Origin: Symsagittifera roscoffensis
Taxonomy: Eukaryota; Xenacoelomorpha; Acoela; Convolutidae
Assembly (NCBI RefSeq): GCF_963678635.1
Contig: NC_087063.1
Location: 25,426,701-25,490,700 of the forward strand
DNA length: 64,000 nucleotides
Reading direction: 5' to 3'
The stretch's first letter is position 1; the number at the start of each line of letters is the position of its first letter. This document shows positions 21,454-34,701 of this stretch, piece after piece. The translations under genes and the position numbers were made by a program. The notes beneath the pieces are model-generated. The model was not told the origin of the DNA. It saw nothing but the letters and a program-made list of their open reading frames with translations, and made no database searches.

Positions 21454-22829
21454 ATGCCTCCAAGTTTGTCATTATTGAAAACTTCATTCAATTTGAAGCC
21501 TTCAATCTTTGATGACTTGAAAGGAGCTCAAAATGATCATAAAACATCAATACTGATCGACGAGTTAGTCCTGAATGAGAAAATTACTGAAGTGGTATCA
21601 AAAGACAGCAGAGAGCATCCGTGGGCGAATTCCAACGAAGACTCTTCGAAGAAAAGTTCGTCTCTCAGAAAAGGACCTGTTGGGTTTATGGTTCTCAGTG
21701 TGCGAAATACAGCGGCACCAAAAGTAAGTCCAGAAAACAATTTCGCCCCGCGAATGCTGAAAGTTTCGGTGAGTGATGGGTATCACACATATCACTTAAT
21801 TGAAGTCGAACCGATAAAATTATTAAGCGTCGATACAGCTCCAGGAACGAAAATTATTTTAACAGGGGACTTGACTGTTCGAAATAATTTGGTTCTTATA
21901 AAAGCGGCTAATGTCCAATTTGTCGGAGGTCGGGTTGAGGAGATGTATGAAAAGTGGGTTGTCACCAAAGATTTCAACACGAAAGCGATTCGTGATACTG
22001 GTGCGCCAAAATTTGTGCCTTTTGGACGTGCAATTGATAATGTGAAAATAGACAAACAGGGAAAAGGCGATACGAAAGAGGAAGAAAGTGCTGAGAAAAC
22101 TGAAACCGATGCCAAATTTGGGGCGGTTCGTGATCAAAATTTAGAGGCTGTAAAACAACTTAAAACTGAGCAGAAAGGTCTAACTAGTGGAGCTACAGCT
22201 CAATTGCCTTCGAGTGATTTTTTCCATTCCAAGAAAAAAGAGCCTCAAAATGGTGCTACTAGCAGTGGTACTACAGTAACAATGGGAAATACACCAGCAC
22301 CGGATCCCTTTGCCGACGATCCATTTGGAGGACCTCGCGGTGGTAGGGGTGGCCGAGGAGGTCGGCGCGGACGAAAAGGTTCTGATGCCGAGTATGACGA
22401 AGGACCTGACGACGCGAAGTTTAAAGCGCCGTCTCAACAGGCGTCGCTTTTTGACATCATTCAAAACAAAATTGACGACATGACAGTCCAGGACATTGAG
22501 TTTTCGGATCCGAATCCGCGACCGATGGCACCTGTATCGACACGACTCGGACCAAGCTCGGTTCGTAATGGAGATACTCGTTCGGGAACTTACGAAAGAG
22601 GCGGACAACGAGCAGGAAGAGGATACAGAAATGAACGAAATTTTAACGAGGGAAGTTACGGAGGTGACCGGGGACCAAACGGCCAACGGGTTTCGCAACG
22701 AGGCCGTGGGCGAGGTAATTTTGAAGATCAAAGGACCAGAGGCGATAGAAACTCAAACAACGGTTACGATCGGAACAACAATCAGGGTGGCCAGAATATA
22801 CAAAGAAATCAATATCAACACGTCGACGG
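21454..22829 (+). pseudogene. TDRD3: TDRD3-like exon 1, unit 1 (no terminal exon)
   Basis: TDRD3 tethers topoisomerase 3-beta to chromatin and mRNA. I start at ATG 21454, six bases after a tttgcag| acceptor; the open frame runs further upstream but through non-coding sequence. Residues ~74-175 form the RMI1/TDRD3-type OB-fold (GPVGFMVLSVRNTAAPK, FAPRMLKVSVSDG, PGTKIILTGDL, VGGRVEEMYEKW), followed by the TDRD3-like PKFVPFG. An RGG box follows at ~290-305 and more RG-rich sequence after ~395. The exon ends HVDG at a g|gttagt donor (phase 2). Reading on gives 12 more codons and a stop at 22866. The terminal exon exists only at 54804, so this copy cannot encode the normal C-terminus unless it splices across units. 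Confidence 0.72.
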
Positions 22830-23073
22830 GTTAGTCGAATTGATTATTTTTATTCGGTTGTTTTAAATACTTAAACGCTGTCTCTCTTGATGCAGAGAGA
22901 TTAATTTAAAAAGAGTAGTCGGTTGCTGCTCAAGTACCACAGAATATTCTGACCACCTTTTTAACCTTAGTTTTTTTTCTCAAGGTGAATTTTTTGATCC
23001 ACAGATTATAATATGCTTATAAGTAACTTAATCAACTATTTATATCTTATATTTATCTTATATCTGTGAATTT

Positions 23074-23642
23074 CGTCTTTTTATTGTTCCGACCATTGAA
23101 ACTGGGGAGGAACTTTGCATTCGGGTGTGTTTTAGTTTTTTTGTTTTCCTAGAAAAATCAGGTACCACAAATAATGATCGGATTGGGTTGAATGATATAT
23201 AATTTTAAAGCCATTACGTTTGTAATTCGAACCGCATTAAAGAAATATTTCCCAGTGTCGAGAAAAAGCGGTTTGAAATTTTTGATTTTTCGTCATATTT
23301 TGAGCGAATGATCAGGCATACAACAGCTTAATTAGGTCAAATTTAAGCCCTAAAAACTTAATTTTAAGCTTATAGAGTTTTAAGCTCCATTTTGTGAATC
23401 AATAACTTCAAAAAAAAAGATTTTTTTGTTTTTCTAGTCAATTTTCTAAGAAAAAAATAACGTCTAATTTGCCTATATTACTATGAATTTCAAATATGCC
23501 TAAAATAAAGTTTTACATCAGACTTTTTTTTATCACCCTACGCTCAAGAAACTTCACTAATATGAAAAAAAGCTTTTTCTCGTAGTTATTCGAAGTCTAC
23601 AGTCGGAACATTCTGTGCTTCTTGCACAGTAACCGGCTATCC
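23074..23642 (+). repeat. Dispersed repeat R, unit 1
   Basis: About 570 bp in the last TDRD3 intron, homologous to 8440-10164. It ends in stem-loop ctgtgcttcttgcacag and TAACCGGCTATCC. No coding capacity. Confidence 0.65.
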
Positions 23643-23868
23643 TTGTTTAAAACCGTGCTTAGAACGAAAAGACGAAGAGATTTAAATTTACAATCAAGTT
23701 AACTTCGGTACAAAATTTTCACGTGAATTGAACAATTCTGGTCTTTCAATGCCTTTCTTGGGAACTTCCAAATTTCGTATTGAAAGTATAGAAAACCCTA
23801 CAAACATTTTTTAATCTTTTTTTTTTGAAAAATATGGATAATTGAATTTTTATTTGAAAGTTTTCCAG

Positions 23869-24029
23869 ATTTGAAAAAGATGATCAATGAGCAGGTTCAA
23901 GCTTCAATTCTTAATTTTTTTAAAGCAACACTCAAAAAGTACTCGTATGAAACACTGCTGACGCCTGAGTTTTGCAAGCGTTATCAAATCGGAACATTGA
24001 TATTTTACTTTTCAGTGAAACGTATCTAA
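23869..24029 (+). other. Possible alternative last exon / small ORF, unit 1
   Basis: Acceptor-like agttttccag| ends at 23868. Spliced from the TDRD3 donor (phase 2) it would read HVDG-FEKDDQ and stop at 23890, giving each unit its own short C-terminus. In another frame ATG 23880 opens 49 codons (MINEQVQASILNFFKATLKK at the start) with protein-like composition. I recognise neither. Equivalent ATGs are at 33822, 43765 and 53711. Confidence 0.3.
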
Positions 24030-24604
24030 TCGCTTATTACCGAATCATTCTTATTCGTAACTCAATTAGTTTTCGAACCAAGCTATCAATGGTTCAGTTA
24101 TTCGGTTAAAGATGTTACCGGTGGACATTACAATGTGCAGCGATGGATAATATCTGCGGGCTACACATTCCGCATTAGACCAAGAACTCATATTGATTAC
24201 GAAATAGCAAATTCCTTCAATATCAAAAACGCACCTCCAACTTTAGATGGTCCCCTTGTTGTTTTTCATCGAGACGTACAAACGTTTTGCTTCACATAGT
24301 TTTTTTTTCAACATTTAATTTTTTTCGAGTTTTCTTATGTTTGAGTTGCATCGCAAGTGGGGCGAAGTTCTGCTTCGCCTCTGTGTAACATTAAATTAAA
24401 CTAGTTCGAACAGTTTTGATGGCTCGTTCTTTTATCACTCGGACTTCTACTGTTTCACAAATTAACAATTAATAGAACGCTAATTTTTCAATTCTAATTC
24501 TGGTAATAGCCGCATGCTGAGCGGCACGCATGCAAGTAGGCTGGTCCCCGTTTGAAACGTATGATCCAGTAAGGCGGGATCGAGCATATTTGAGAGCAGT
24601 AATG

Positions 24605-24759
24605 GAGCGGGATAGCGTAGTATGGGGCACGCTCTTCATAACCATTAGCTCCGGAGCTCGAATCTAGCAGTCGCCATAAGATTGTTTAAATGACCTAATT
24701 CTTTTCAATAGGAAGTTTCATATTTTTGGGCATTTATAGAGCTATTTTTTGCCTTTTTT
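24605..24759 (+). mobile_element. Second tRNA-related SINE-like element, unit 2
   Basis: Copy of 14661-14816; tRNA-like head at 24605-24675. Confidence 0.5.
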
Positions 24760-24964
24760 CGCATTACGAGGCCAAACTGTGCATTTTGTGAATTGTAAGC
24801 GGATTCCGCAACAAGGACGCGCCATTTGTTCTTCTTTTGTTCATTCATTTCCTTTGATCGTTCCAACCAAATTTAACATGTTTAAAGACTTGTCACTGGA
24901 ATCCAGGAACATACAGACACAAAATTGTGCGCCTATCCAGTGCACAGTTTGGCCTCGTAATGCG
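24760..24964. mobile_element. MITE-like element with 24-bp inverted ends, unit 2
   Basis: Copy of 14817-15021, 205 bp, inverted ends intact. Confidence 0.7.
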
Positions 24965-25247
24965 CCTCTTGGTAAGAACTTTATCGCAGTCTTGACTTAT
25001 TTGCGCTTATGAGGTATGTTCTGCCAGTGAAGCGCTTAAGCTATATTTTGTATCAAGTCGTCTGCTGAAACTTTGCTCCAGCTGGTAAGAGTCAGTTATG
25101 CTCAAGCTTATAATTTTAGCCATGCCAGCTTTGATGGAAAGATTTTTTGGCTAAGCGATACGGATAGTTTTAAATCATTTTAGTATTTTCAGGTTGATGG
25201 GTTTTGTTTTTGAGAGCCGACTTCTGTTGTAGTTAGAACTGCTGCCA

Positions 25248-28200
25248 ATGATTCGTGCCTACCTGGGCTTACGAAGCTCGTCTGAATTTTCGATCCAAAA
25301 TGGGCACCTTCTCCGCAATTTTCCTCTGACTAGCAGGAGAACCATTCAAAGACGCTTAAAACACGATGATGATGACCCTAAACTGAACATCAAATCCAGA
25401 GGAAACAAGAGTCAAAAGGTCAGCGCTGGCATCCGCTCGGTGAAAGAAAACAAATCTGAAGATTTAAAGCTAAGTTTTTATGACAAGAATCGGGTATTGG
25501 ATGTGTACATGAAAAAATTAGTTTTAGTGACAACGAACCGAGTTACTTCTCGCAAAAATGAAGAGCTCAACGAAAGCCAGAAGGTCGAGAAATCGAGACG
25601 ATCCAAAAAACTGAATAAAACAAAGGATGGTGATCTTGCGTCAAGCAATAAGAAGAGAAAAGATGCTACAGTGTTTGTCCAACAGGAAGATATGGAAAAG
25701 GCTAAGATCTCCATCAATGAAGCTCAGAAAAGGTTGAAAAGATTGCCGCCGTTTGACGAGAAAATTCTGAATGAAGCACGAGACATTCTAAACGAGACGG
25801 CTTTTTCAAGCCACCAAAGGAAAACTTACAGTTATTGCTCGGGGCTGGTTAAAAAAACTGAAAATATTTTCAAGAAAGCTCAAATTGGTTTGCAAACGTG
25901 TGCCATGACAAACATGTTACCTCTAGCATTGCCGAGTATTCAGAAAGCTTTAAGTACCCTGGGAAATACTAAGAAGAAGATTAAAAGCATCGATCCGACG
26001 TTTGACTTGTCATATTTCGATTCTCCGAACTTCCATCACGTCATCACTCAGTTCATCCGGGCCGTGACGCGAGGTGACCCTAGACGCGCGTATGCTGACT
26101 GGGCTGTTAAAATGATGTACACCTCGGAATTCAAACCCACGACTGATTTGCTAATGGCTGTTTTGATTTTGCTCGACAAAATTGGGGAACCGCCAAACCA
26201 TGTGATAGTGAAAGTGACGCTTGAAAAGTTTGTCAAAGTAGTTTCGGAGGCTGACGCCATAACGCTGCACGAAATCAGTGCGTTTAGCAAAAATGACTTG
26301 AAATTATTTTTCGGTCAAATTGTGCCTCGGCTGCAAGAGATTTACGAGAAAAGTGGCGAGATTGTTTTTGACGAGAAGTTCACGAGCAAGTTGCCTACTG
26401 ATGATAAATTGGGCTCTTTGTTCAGTGCTGACCAAGTTTTGTACAGCATGCTGCCAAGTGACGATAGGTGCATCCCGTTGAACTCAGAAAAAGTTCCCCC
26501 TCAACTTGACCTGTCCGATATAATTTCACATGAGGAGCTAGTAGATAACATGCACCGACAGCTGGGACGGGAGTCCAAAATTAATGTCACCATGGATTCT
26601 CTGGAAACTTCCACAATACCGCTGTCAACAAATGCAGCCAGCTGTGCGGCAACAAAAAACGACAACCAGGCTCTGAATGTAGAACTGGAGACGATTTTAG
26701 ACTCGTGGAGGGAAGCGCTCTACAAAGCGATTGTAGAAGAGCTTCATTCTAGGAAGAGCTCAACTGACATTTCGAAAGACATTTTTCAAATTCTACAAGT
26801 TTTGGATTTGAAAATTTTGATCGAGCAATTGATCAATATCGCATTTTCAGTTGGAGGCAAAGATAGTTCTGTTCCTTTCCATGAGTTGTATCGAGAAATT
26901 GAACAGTATCTGTTTAATAGCTACTACCACCAGTATCTACGGTCTTTTCAGTACATTGAAAAAATTGAACAAATTTACCCCCAATATGCTAAAATGTTCT
27001 ATGATCGAAACGTTGCTACTAAAATGACGGCTAGTGATTTATGGCTCGAACTGCAGAATAAAAATTCAGACTTGGGTCCCGGCGTCCATGCCTTTCCTGA
27101 ACCTTGGCCCAAAAAAATGTGCCATGATGTCTCGCAGTTTCTTGTTCATTTGATGCTCAAAAAACTTCAGCTTCCGTTCAGCTTTGTGGAGAAGTTTCTA
27201 AGCAAGCAAACTGAACAATCGCTTCAAGATGCTGGGTTGTTTTACCTCTCGAGTAAAAATGGTTCCATTGGCTGGACAATGGTACCCTGTTTTTCTTGTC
27301 GCTACATCTCAACTATGCCCAAAGGATTCAGTGACAAGAAAAACCTAAATTCAATGCATACGCACATACATCTGTCTCCTCATGAATATTTTGCCAAGTT
27401 GGTTCGCAAATTGAATCGCGGAAAAGTTGTGATGTTATCCACTTCAGTTCCTTCGTTGGTACCCCCAGTTCCTTGGGTCAGCCAGAATCACGGCGGCTAC
27501 CTTTCAAGTCCCGCCATGTTCATGAGAGATAGCAGAGATGACACTTCTCTTGCCAATATGACTGACTTCAAGCGGAAAATTGCGGCGGGCAATTCGGATG
27601 TGATGAATTTTCTGGACAGCGTGTTCACGTTTTCGTCGGTTCCTTGGAAAATCAACAAGAATGTTTTAGACGTTGTAATGCATTTGTTTCGCTCAGGTGG
27701 AAATTTAGACCTGGAGATTTCACTGTCGGAAGACGAATGCGAGAAGTACTACCTTGAAAACGAACCCTGGGCTGAGGAAGATGATCTTAATCCTTATCTT
27801 AAACAGTGCTTAATGAGAAAGGTGATTAGGGAAAATTTTTCTCTACGGATGACGCTTTTGTACCAACTGAGCATTGCAAATTTAGTCAAAGATGAGAAGG
27901 CATTTTGGTTGCCCAGCAATATTGACTTCAGAGGACGATGCTACGACATCCCACCTGTTTTCAACCATATTTGTGACGATTGAACCCGCGCCCTGTTCTT
28001 GTTTGCTCAGGGGAAACCTCTTGGTTCCAAAGGATTAACTTGGCTGAAGCTTCACTTAGCTAATTTGACAGGAGAATGCAAAAAAATGGCGTATGAAGAG
28101 CGACTTGGCTTCATCGACGCACATCTGCCTCTAATTCTGGACTCTGCTCGAAATCCTTTGGCCGGATTGAAATGGTGGACAACATTAGATGAACCTTTTC

Positions 28201-29213
28201 AAGCTCTTGCTGCTTGTTGTGAACTTTCGAAAGCGACCAAGTTAGCTAACCCCGAAGATTTCATCTGTCATTTGCCGGTACATCAAGACGGGTGCTGCAA
28301 CGGGTTGCAACACTATGCAGCATTGGGACGTGACGTAAGCGGTGCCAAAAGCGTGAACGTTTTACCCTCTGAAGTCCCTCAAGATGTGTACGGAGCCGTG
28401 TGCGATATTGTGCTGGAGAAGATCCGGAAAGAAAAGCGGGATGACTGTCGGGACATTGCGGAACTGGTAGAGCCATTGGTTAACCGAAAGGTCGTCAAGC
28501 AGACTGTGATGACTCAAGTTTATGGCGTCACTTATTATGGAGGCATTTTGCAAATAAGAGCCCGCTTAAAGGAAACCGAAGCCCTTGATTCGAAGGAACT
28601 GTCACTGGCGACCTCATATGTTACTAATCTTGTCTTCGCGAGTATTGGAGATCTTTTTGTGTCGACTGGAAAGATCAAAACCTGGCTCAGAGAAATCGCA
28701 AATGAAATTGCCAAGGCCGGGTTGCCAGTTCAATGGGTGACTCCTTTAGGCCTGCAAGTCATTCAAAGTTACACCAAGCGTATGTCAAATAAAAACTTCA
28801 TCAACAGTCCGACGAATAACATGGCGACGTTAAATATAGTTAGAACTCCGGCGGCTGCTAAACACAAGAACGCTTTTCCGCCAAACTACATCCACAGCTT
28901 GGACGCAACTCACATGTTGTTGACAGCTCGCTCTTGTTTCAAACAAGGAGTCACTTTTGCCCACGTGCATGATTGTTTTTGGACGCATGCGTGTGATGTT
29001 GATGACATGAACAAAATATGTCGCGAAGAGTTTATAAACCTACATAAACTGCCGCTATTAGAGAATTTCGCGGACTTCGTGACTAATAATTTGCTGCCTG
29101 TTATAAAAGACGATAGGCGAAAAGACAGACTGACAAAATTATTGAAAAATATTCCCCCAGTGGGTGATTTGGACATGGAAGAGGTGAAGAAGTCCGTTTT
29201 CTTCTTCTCCTAG
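25248..29213 (+). pseudogene. POLRMT: POLRMT, unit 2: full-length but stop at codon 912
   Basis: Same gene and same premature TGA (27981-27983) as unit 1, so all three catalytic motifs lie behind the stop. Otherwise the frame is open for 1,321 codons to 29213. Unlike unit 1 it has Ser566 and Gly-Ser at 926-927, as in units 3 and 4. Sharing the stop with unit 1 but not these sites means the stop arose before units 1 and 2 separated, or spread between them by gene conversion. Confidence 0.9.
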
Positions 29214-30373
29214 TCAAAATTACTGGTTCTGTATCCTTTAATGAAAATTTAGAGTTATTCGTGTGTTTTTTCTTGTGAGGAAGCTACATTTTAGCATGCA
29301 ACACTTACACGCCAGTAAGTTTCTTCGGAGACGAGTTTTCAATTGTTGGAAATTTAGCTTTTTCAATTCATTTTTGTTTGGTTACCCTTGCGAATAGCTA
29401 GTATTGTAATGGGTTACTTTTTCCCTTAAACAAATTTGCTAACAGAAGGGCGAAAATGAGAAATCGTAAATGTAGATGGTTTCTATGTAAATGTTGAATA
29501 TATGTATCTGGTTAACTGAACTTGGAAAAGCAAGTTCGAAAATTCACAATCGCCCTCGCAGGCCCTCATTAAAAATGAAAAAAGTGAAGATAGTTCTTTT
29601 GACTTTTTTAGTTACTCGGCTAAGTAAATTAATAAATTACATAATTAGTTTACTGGAGATAGAGTTATTTTTTTTTGTTTTACGCTATTCAGGTTTAAAG
29701 TTTCAGAATACTAAAGAAAAAACTTACGTTTTGTGTTTTGTTTGTAAATGTTTTAAGGTTGCTGCTAGCATTCGTTCGTGTTTTTTGTGCTTATTTAATG
29801 TCGGCTTCATTTCCAAGCACTTATTTTAGGGCTAATGGTTCATTACACTTGCGAAGCAATGTGTTATTGTACGAAATTTCTTTTTTTCCCAACTTAAGTC
29901 GCAAATATTGTTGCGGCGACTAAGTCGCAATTTTTGTTGCGACTTAAAACAACAATATTTGCTGCGTCGAATTTGCTGAATCGAATTAATTGGCAATAAG
30001 ATATTTTGATATATTTTTTGTACCTTTGAAACTTAGTTGCACCTTTACAGCTTATTGATAACATGTGCTTTGACATTCGAATAGTTATAAATTTACACAG
30101 TTGATGCATTTTTAATTCATGAAGTGAAACGAAGAAAGCTATTTGTCGCAAACAACATAACAATAATGCAATCTCGATTTCAGAAATTTTCTAGCTTAAT
30201 ATATCTCGCAAGTTTTTGAAATGCATAATTTATACATAATGTGGCTTTATCATTTGCATTTTTTTGCATGCAAAATTGTATCATTTTGTGTTTGATGCTA
30301 CTTTTGCCGCACCGAATTGGCAATTTATTAGCACATGTAGCTGCATTATTGGTGGCTAGTTCTTGGGGGTTTT

Positions 30374-30573
30374 AAGCATCCGTGGTTGAATGGTTAGTGC
30401 GTGAGACTCAAATTTGCTGGGTCGCAGATTTCGCTAAATCAAGTTTTGCTAAGTCTCGAGTTTTTGCAAATTCGAGGCTTATTTATGTTTTTCTTATGTC
30501 AATTGATAGAGCTGCTTTTTGGTCGTGTTCTTGCAAGTGCTTGCGAAGCGCAGCTTCGCCTCTGTGTAAAATA
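30374..30573 (+). mobile_element. tRNA-derived SINE-like element, unit 2
   Basis: Copy of 20431-20630, followed by the repeat-R 3' end near 30603-30698. Confidence 0.7.
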
Positions 30574-31396
30574 TTGTTTTCATATTTTGTAGTTTTGGAT
30601 GCAAGTTCTCGACACTAATTTGAAACAACTTGTTTTGTATTTTTTTGTAAGACTGTGGTCGGAAAGTTCTGTGCTGTTTGCACAGTAACCGGCTATCCTT
30701 GCCTTTTTTGATTTTTTGTGGGGTTTTGTCATTTATTTGCTGAATCTATTTTCTCTCAAATAACTAATATGGTGCACTTAAAGGTATTTTGTTGGCCTAG
30801 AGTGGATGTTTGCAATACAATTTTTTGTTATCAATTTTCTTTTTTTTTAGTTAACCAGCCAGAGGCAACCCGAAGATGAATTCTTTAAGGATAACTAAGC
30901 TATGGCTATGCTACAAGTGCTCAACTTGTAAGTTGCACTGCACACGCGGAACCCGCAATCATTTGATTGTTGGGCACCATCACTAAAGATGCGGCACAAC
31001 GCCAAATTCTCCATTTTTTGAAATTTTTTGGCTACGAGGTTCCGGTTGAAAATGTTGGCTTAATTTCCCCACATTTTCCATCTATTTCTTTATTCATCTA
31101 ATTGCAACAAATAGCCTATATTGTAATGATTGTTTTTTGGCTTCGTGATATTTTCCCAACCTTTCGATTTCAATTCGAATCAGATTTGAATTTTTTTCTT
31201 TGTTTTCCTGTTGATCATTTTTACATCTTCAGTGGTACGAAGCTCGGCTTCGCTTCTGTGTTTAAGTGGCGTATATCTCTTAATCCTATGGAAAAAGCTT
31301 GTTACGTTGGCGAGGCCCTATCACCGGTCAAAATTTCATCATAATCAGGCTTTTTTGAGTGTTCGTAGGTCAATTCTGTTTGTATTTGCAGATAAA

Positions 31397-32772
31397 ATGC
31401 CTCCAAGTTTGTCATTATTGAAAACTTCATTCAATTTGAAGCCTTCAATCTTTGATGACTTGAAAGGAGCTCAAAATGATCATAAAACATCAATACTGAT
31501 CGACGAGTTAGTCCTGAATGAGAAAATTACTGAAGTGGTATCAAAAGACAGCAGAGAGCATCCGTGGGCGAATTCCAACGAAGACTCTTCGAAGAAAAGT
31601 TCGTCTCTCAGAAAAGGACCTGTTGGGTTTATGGTTCTCAGTGTGCGAAATACAGCGGCACCAAAAGTAAGTCCAGAAAACAATTTCGCCCCGCGAATGC
31701 TGAAAGTTTCGGTGAGTGATGGGTATCACACATATCACTTAATTGAAGTCGAACCGATAAAATTATTAAGCGTCGATACAGCTCCAGGAACGAAAATTAT
31801 TTTAACAGGTGACTTGACTGTTCGAAATAATTTGGTTCTTATAAAAGCGGCTAATGTCCAATTTGTCGGAGGTCGGGTTGAGGAGATGTATGAAAAGTGG
31901 GTTGTCACCAAAGATTTCAACACGAAAGCGATTCGTGATACTGGTGCGCCAAAATTTGTGCCTTTTGGACGTGCAATTGATAATGTGAAAATAGACAAAC
32001 AGGGAAAAGGCGATACGAAAGAGGAAGAAAGTGCTGAGAAAACTGAAACCGATGCCAAATTTGGGGCGGTTCGTGATCAAAATTTAGAGGCTGTAAAACA
32101 ACTTAAAACTGAGCAGAAAGGTCTAACTAGTGGAGCTACAGCTCAATTGCCTTCGAGTGATTTTTTCCATTCCAAGAAAAAAGAGCCTCAAAATGGTGCT
32201 ACTAGCAGTGGTACTACAGTAACAATGGGAAATACACCAGCACCGGATCCCTTTGCCGACGATCCATTTGGAGGACCTCGCGGTGGTAGGGGTGGCCGAG
32301 GAGGTCGGCGCGGACGAAAAGGTTCTGAAGCCGAGTATGACGAAGGACCTGACGACGCGAAGTTTAAAGCGCCGTTTCAACAGGCGTCGCTTTTTGACAT
32401 CATTCAAAACAAAATTGACGACATGACAGTCCAGGACATTGAGTTTTCGGATCCGAATCCGCGACCGATGGCACCTGTATCGACACGACTCGGACCAAGC
32501 TCGGTTCGTAATGGAGATACTCGTTCGGGAACTTACGAAAGAGGCGGACAACGAGCAGGAAGAGGATACAGAAATGAACGAAATTTTAACGAGGGAAGTT
32601 ACGGAGGTGACCGGGGACCAAACGGCCAACGGGTTTCGCAACGAGGCCGTGGGCGAGGTAATTTTGAAGATCAAAGGACCAGAGGCGATAGAAACTCAAA
32701 CAACGGTTACGATCGGAACAACAATCAGGGTGGCCAGAATATACAAAGAAATCAATATCAACACGTCGACGG
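31397..32772 (+). pseudogene. TDRD3: TDRD3-like exon 1, unit 2 (no terminal exon)
   Basis: Same OB-fold and RGG exon as unit 1, with ATG 31397 and the g|gttagt donor at 32773. It carries two private substitutions (Asp to Glu, Ser to Phe) just after the RGG box. No terminal exon follows within the unit. Confidence 0.72.
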
Positions 32773-33016
32773 GTTAGTCGAATTGATTATTTTTATTCGG
32801 TTGTTTTAAATACTTAAACGCTGTCTCTCTTGATGCAGAGAGATTAATTTAAAAAGAGTAGTCGGTTGCTGCTCAAGTACCACAGAATATTCTGACCACC
32901 TTTTTAACCTTAGTTTTTTTTCTCAAGGTGAATTTTTTGATCCACAGATTATAATATGCTTATAAGTAACTTAATCAACTATTTATATCTTATATTTATC
33001 TTATATCTGTGAATTT

Positions 33017-33585
33017 CGTCTTTTTATTGTTCCGACCATTGAAACTGGGGAGGAACTTTGCATTCGGGTGTGTTTTAGTTTTTTTGTTTTCCTAGAAAAA
33101 TCAGGTACCACAAATAATGATCGGATTGGGTTGAATGATATATAATTTTAAAGCCATTACGTTTGTAATTCGAACCGCATTAAAGAAATATTTCCCAGTG
33201 TCGAGAAAAAGCGGTTTGAAATTTTTGATTTTTCGTCATATTTTGAGCGAATGATCAGGCATACAACAGCTTAATTAGGTCAAATTTAAGCCCTAAAAAC
33301 TTAATTTTAAGCTTATAGAGTTTTAAGCTCCATTTTGTGAATCAATAACTTCAAAAAAAAAGATTTTTTTGTTTTTCTAGTCAATTTTCTAAGAAAAAAA
33401 TAACGTCTAATTTGCCTATATTACTATGAATTTCAAATATGCCTAAAATAAAGTTTTACATCAGACTTTTTTTTATCACCCTACGCTCAAGAAACTTCAC
33501 TAATATGAAAAAAAGCTTTTTCTCGTAGTTATTCGAAGTCTACAGTCGGAACATTCTGTGCTTCTTGCACAGTAACCGGCTATCC
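33017..33585 (+). repeat. Dispersed repeat R, unit 2
   Basis: Copy of 23074-23642. Confidence 0.65.
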
Positions 33586-34545
33586 TTGTTTAAAACCGTG
33601 CTTAGAACGAAAAGACGAAGAGATTTAAATTTACAATCAAGTTAACTTCGGTACAAAATTTTCACGTGAATTGAACAATTCTGGTCTTTCAATGCCTTTC
33701 TTGGGAACTTCCAAATTTCGTATTGAAAGTATAGAAAACCCTACAAACATTTTTTAATCTTTTTTTTTGAAAAATATGGATAATTGAATTTTTATTTGAA
33801 AGTTTTCCAGATTTGAAAAAGATGATCAATGAGCAGGTTCAAGCTTCAATTCTTAATTTTTTTAAAGCAACACTCAAAAAGTACTCGTATGAAACACTGC
33901 TGACGCCTGAGTTTTGCAAGCGTTATCAAATCGGAACATTGATATTTTACTTTTCAGTGAAACGTATCTAATCGCTTATTACCGAATCATTCTTATTCGT
34001 AACTCAATTAGTTTTCGAACCAAGCTATCAATGGTTCAGTTATTCGGTTAAAAATGTTACCGGTGGACATTACAATGTGCAGCGATGGATAATATCTGCG
34101 GGCTACACATTCCGCATTAGACCAAGAACTCATATTGATTACGAAATAGCAAATTCCTTCAATATCAAAAACGCACCTCCAACTTTAGATGGTCCCCTTG
34201 TTGTTTTTCATCGAGACGTACAAACGTTTTGCTTCACATAGTTTTTTTTCAACATTTAATTTTTTTCGAGTTTTCTTATGTTTGAGTTGCATCGCAAGTG
34301 GGGCGAAGTTCTGCTTCGCCTCTGTGTAACATTAAATTAAACTAGTTCGAACAGTTTTGATGGCTCGTTCTTTTATCACTCGGACTTCTACTGTTTCACA
34401 AATTAACAATTAATAGAACGCTAATTTTTCAATTCTAATTCTGGTAATAGCCGCATGCTGAGCGGCACGCATGCAAGTAGGCTGGTCCCCGTTTGAAACG
34501 TATGATCCAGTAAGGCGGGATCGAGCATATTTGAGAGCAGTAATG

Positions 34546-34701
34546 GAGCGGGATAGCGTAGTATGGGGCACGCTCTTCATAACCATTAGCTCCGGAGCTC
34601 GAATCTAGCAGTCGCCATAAGATTGTTTAAATGACCTAATTCTTTTCAATAGGAAGTTTCATATTTTTGGGCATTTATAGAGCTATTTTTTGCCTTTTTT
34701 T
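34546..34701 (+). mobile_element. Second tRNA-related SINE-like element, unit 3
   Basis: Copy of 14661-14816; tRNA-like head at 34546-34616. Confidence 0.5.

Larger units (their letters stand above)
14262..24204 (+). repeat. Tandem unit 1 of 4 (9,943 bp): POLRMT + TDRD3 exon 1
   Basis: First of four head-to-tail copies. Homology with unit 2 starts at 14261/14262 (tagcaaa) with one early mismatch, and the unit ends at 24204 (gattacgaaa). Sequence left of 14261 is unique, giving the outer left breakpoint. POLRMT here carries the stop at codon 912. Private changes include S566Y and GS926-927DP in POLRMT. Confidence 0.93.
24205..34146 (+). repeat. Tandem unit 2 of 4 (9,942 bp)
   Basis: Begins right after gattacgaaa at 24204 and ends at 34146 with the same junction. 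It shares the POLRMT stop at codon 912 with unit 1. Private TDRD3 changes relative to the other units: Glu for Asp in the GS-D-AEYDEG segment and Phe for Ser in KAP-S-QQ. Confidence 0.93.

Noticed and set aside
22180-22731. 183-codon gene on the - strand opposite the TDRD3 RGG region
   Set aside because: It is a shadow of the Gly/Arg-rich coding frame, repeated in all units, with no independent motif.
15305-22829. POLRMT-TDRD3 operon
   Set aside because: About 2.2 kb of repeat-filled DNA with a possible polyadenylation signal separates the two genes; same strand alone is weak evidence.
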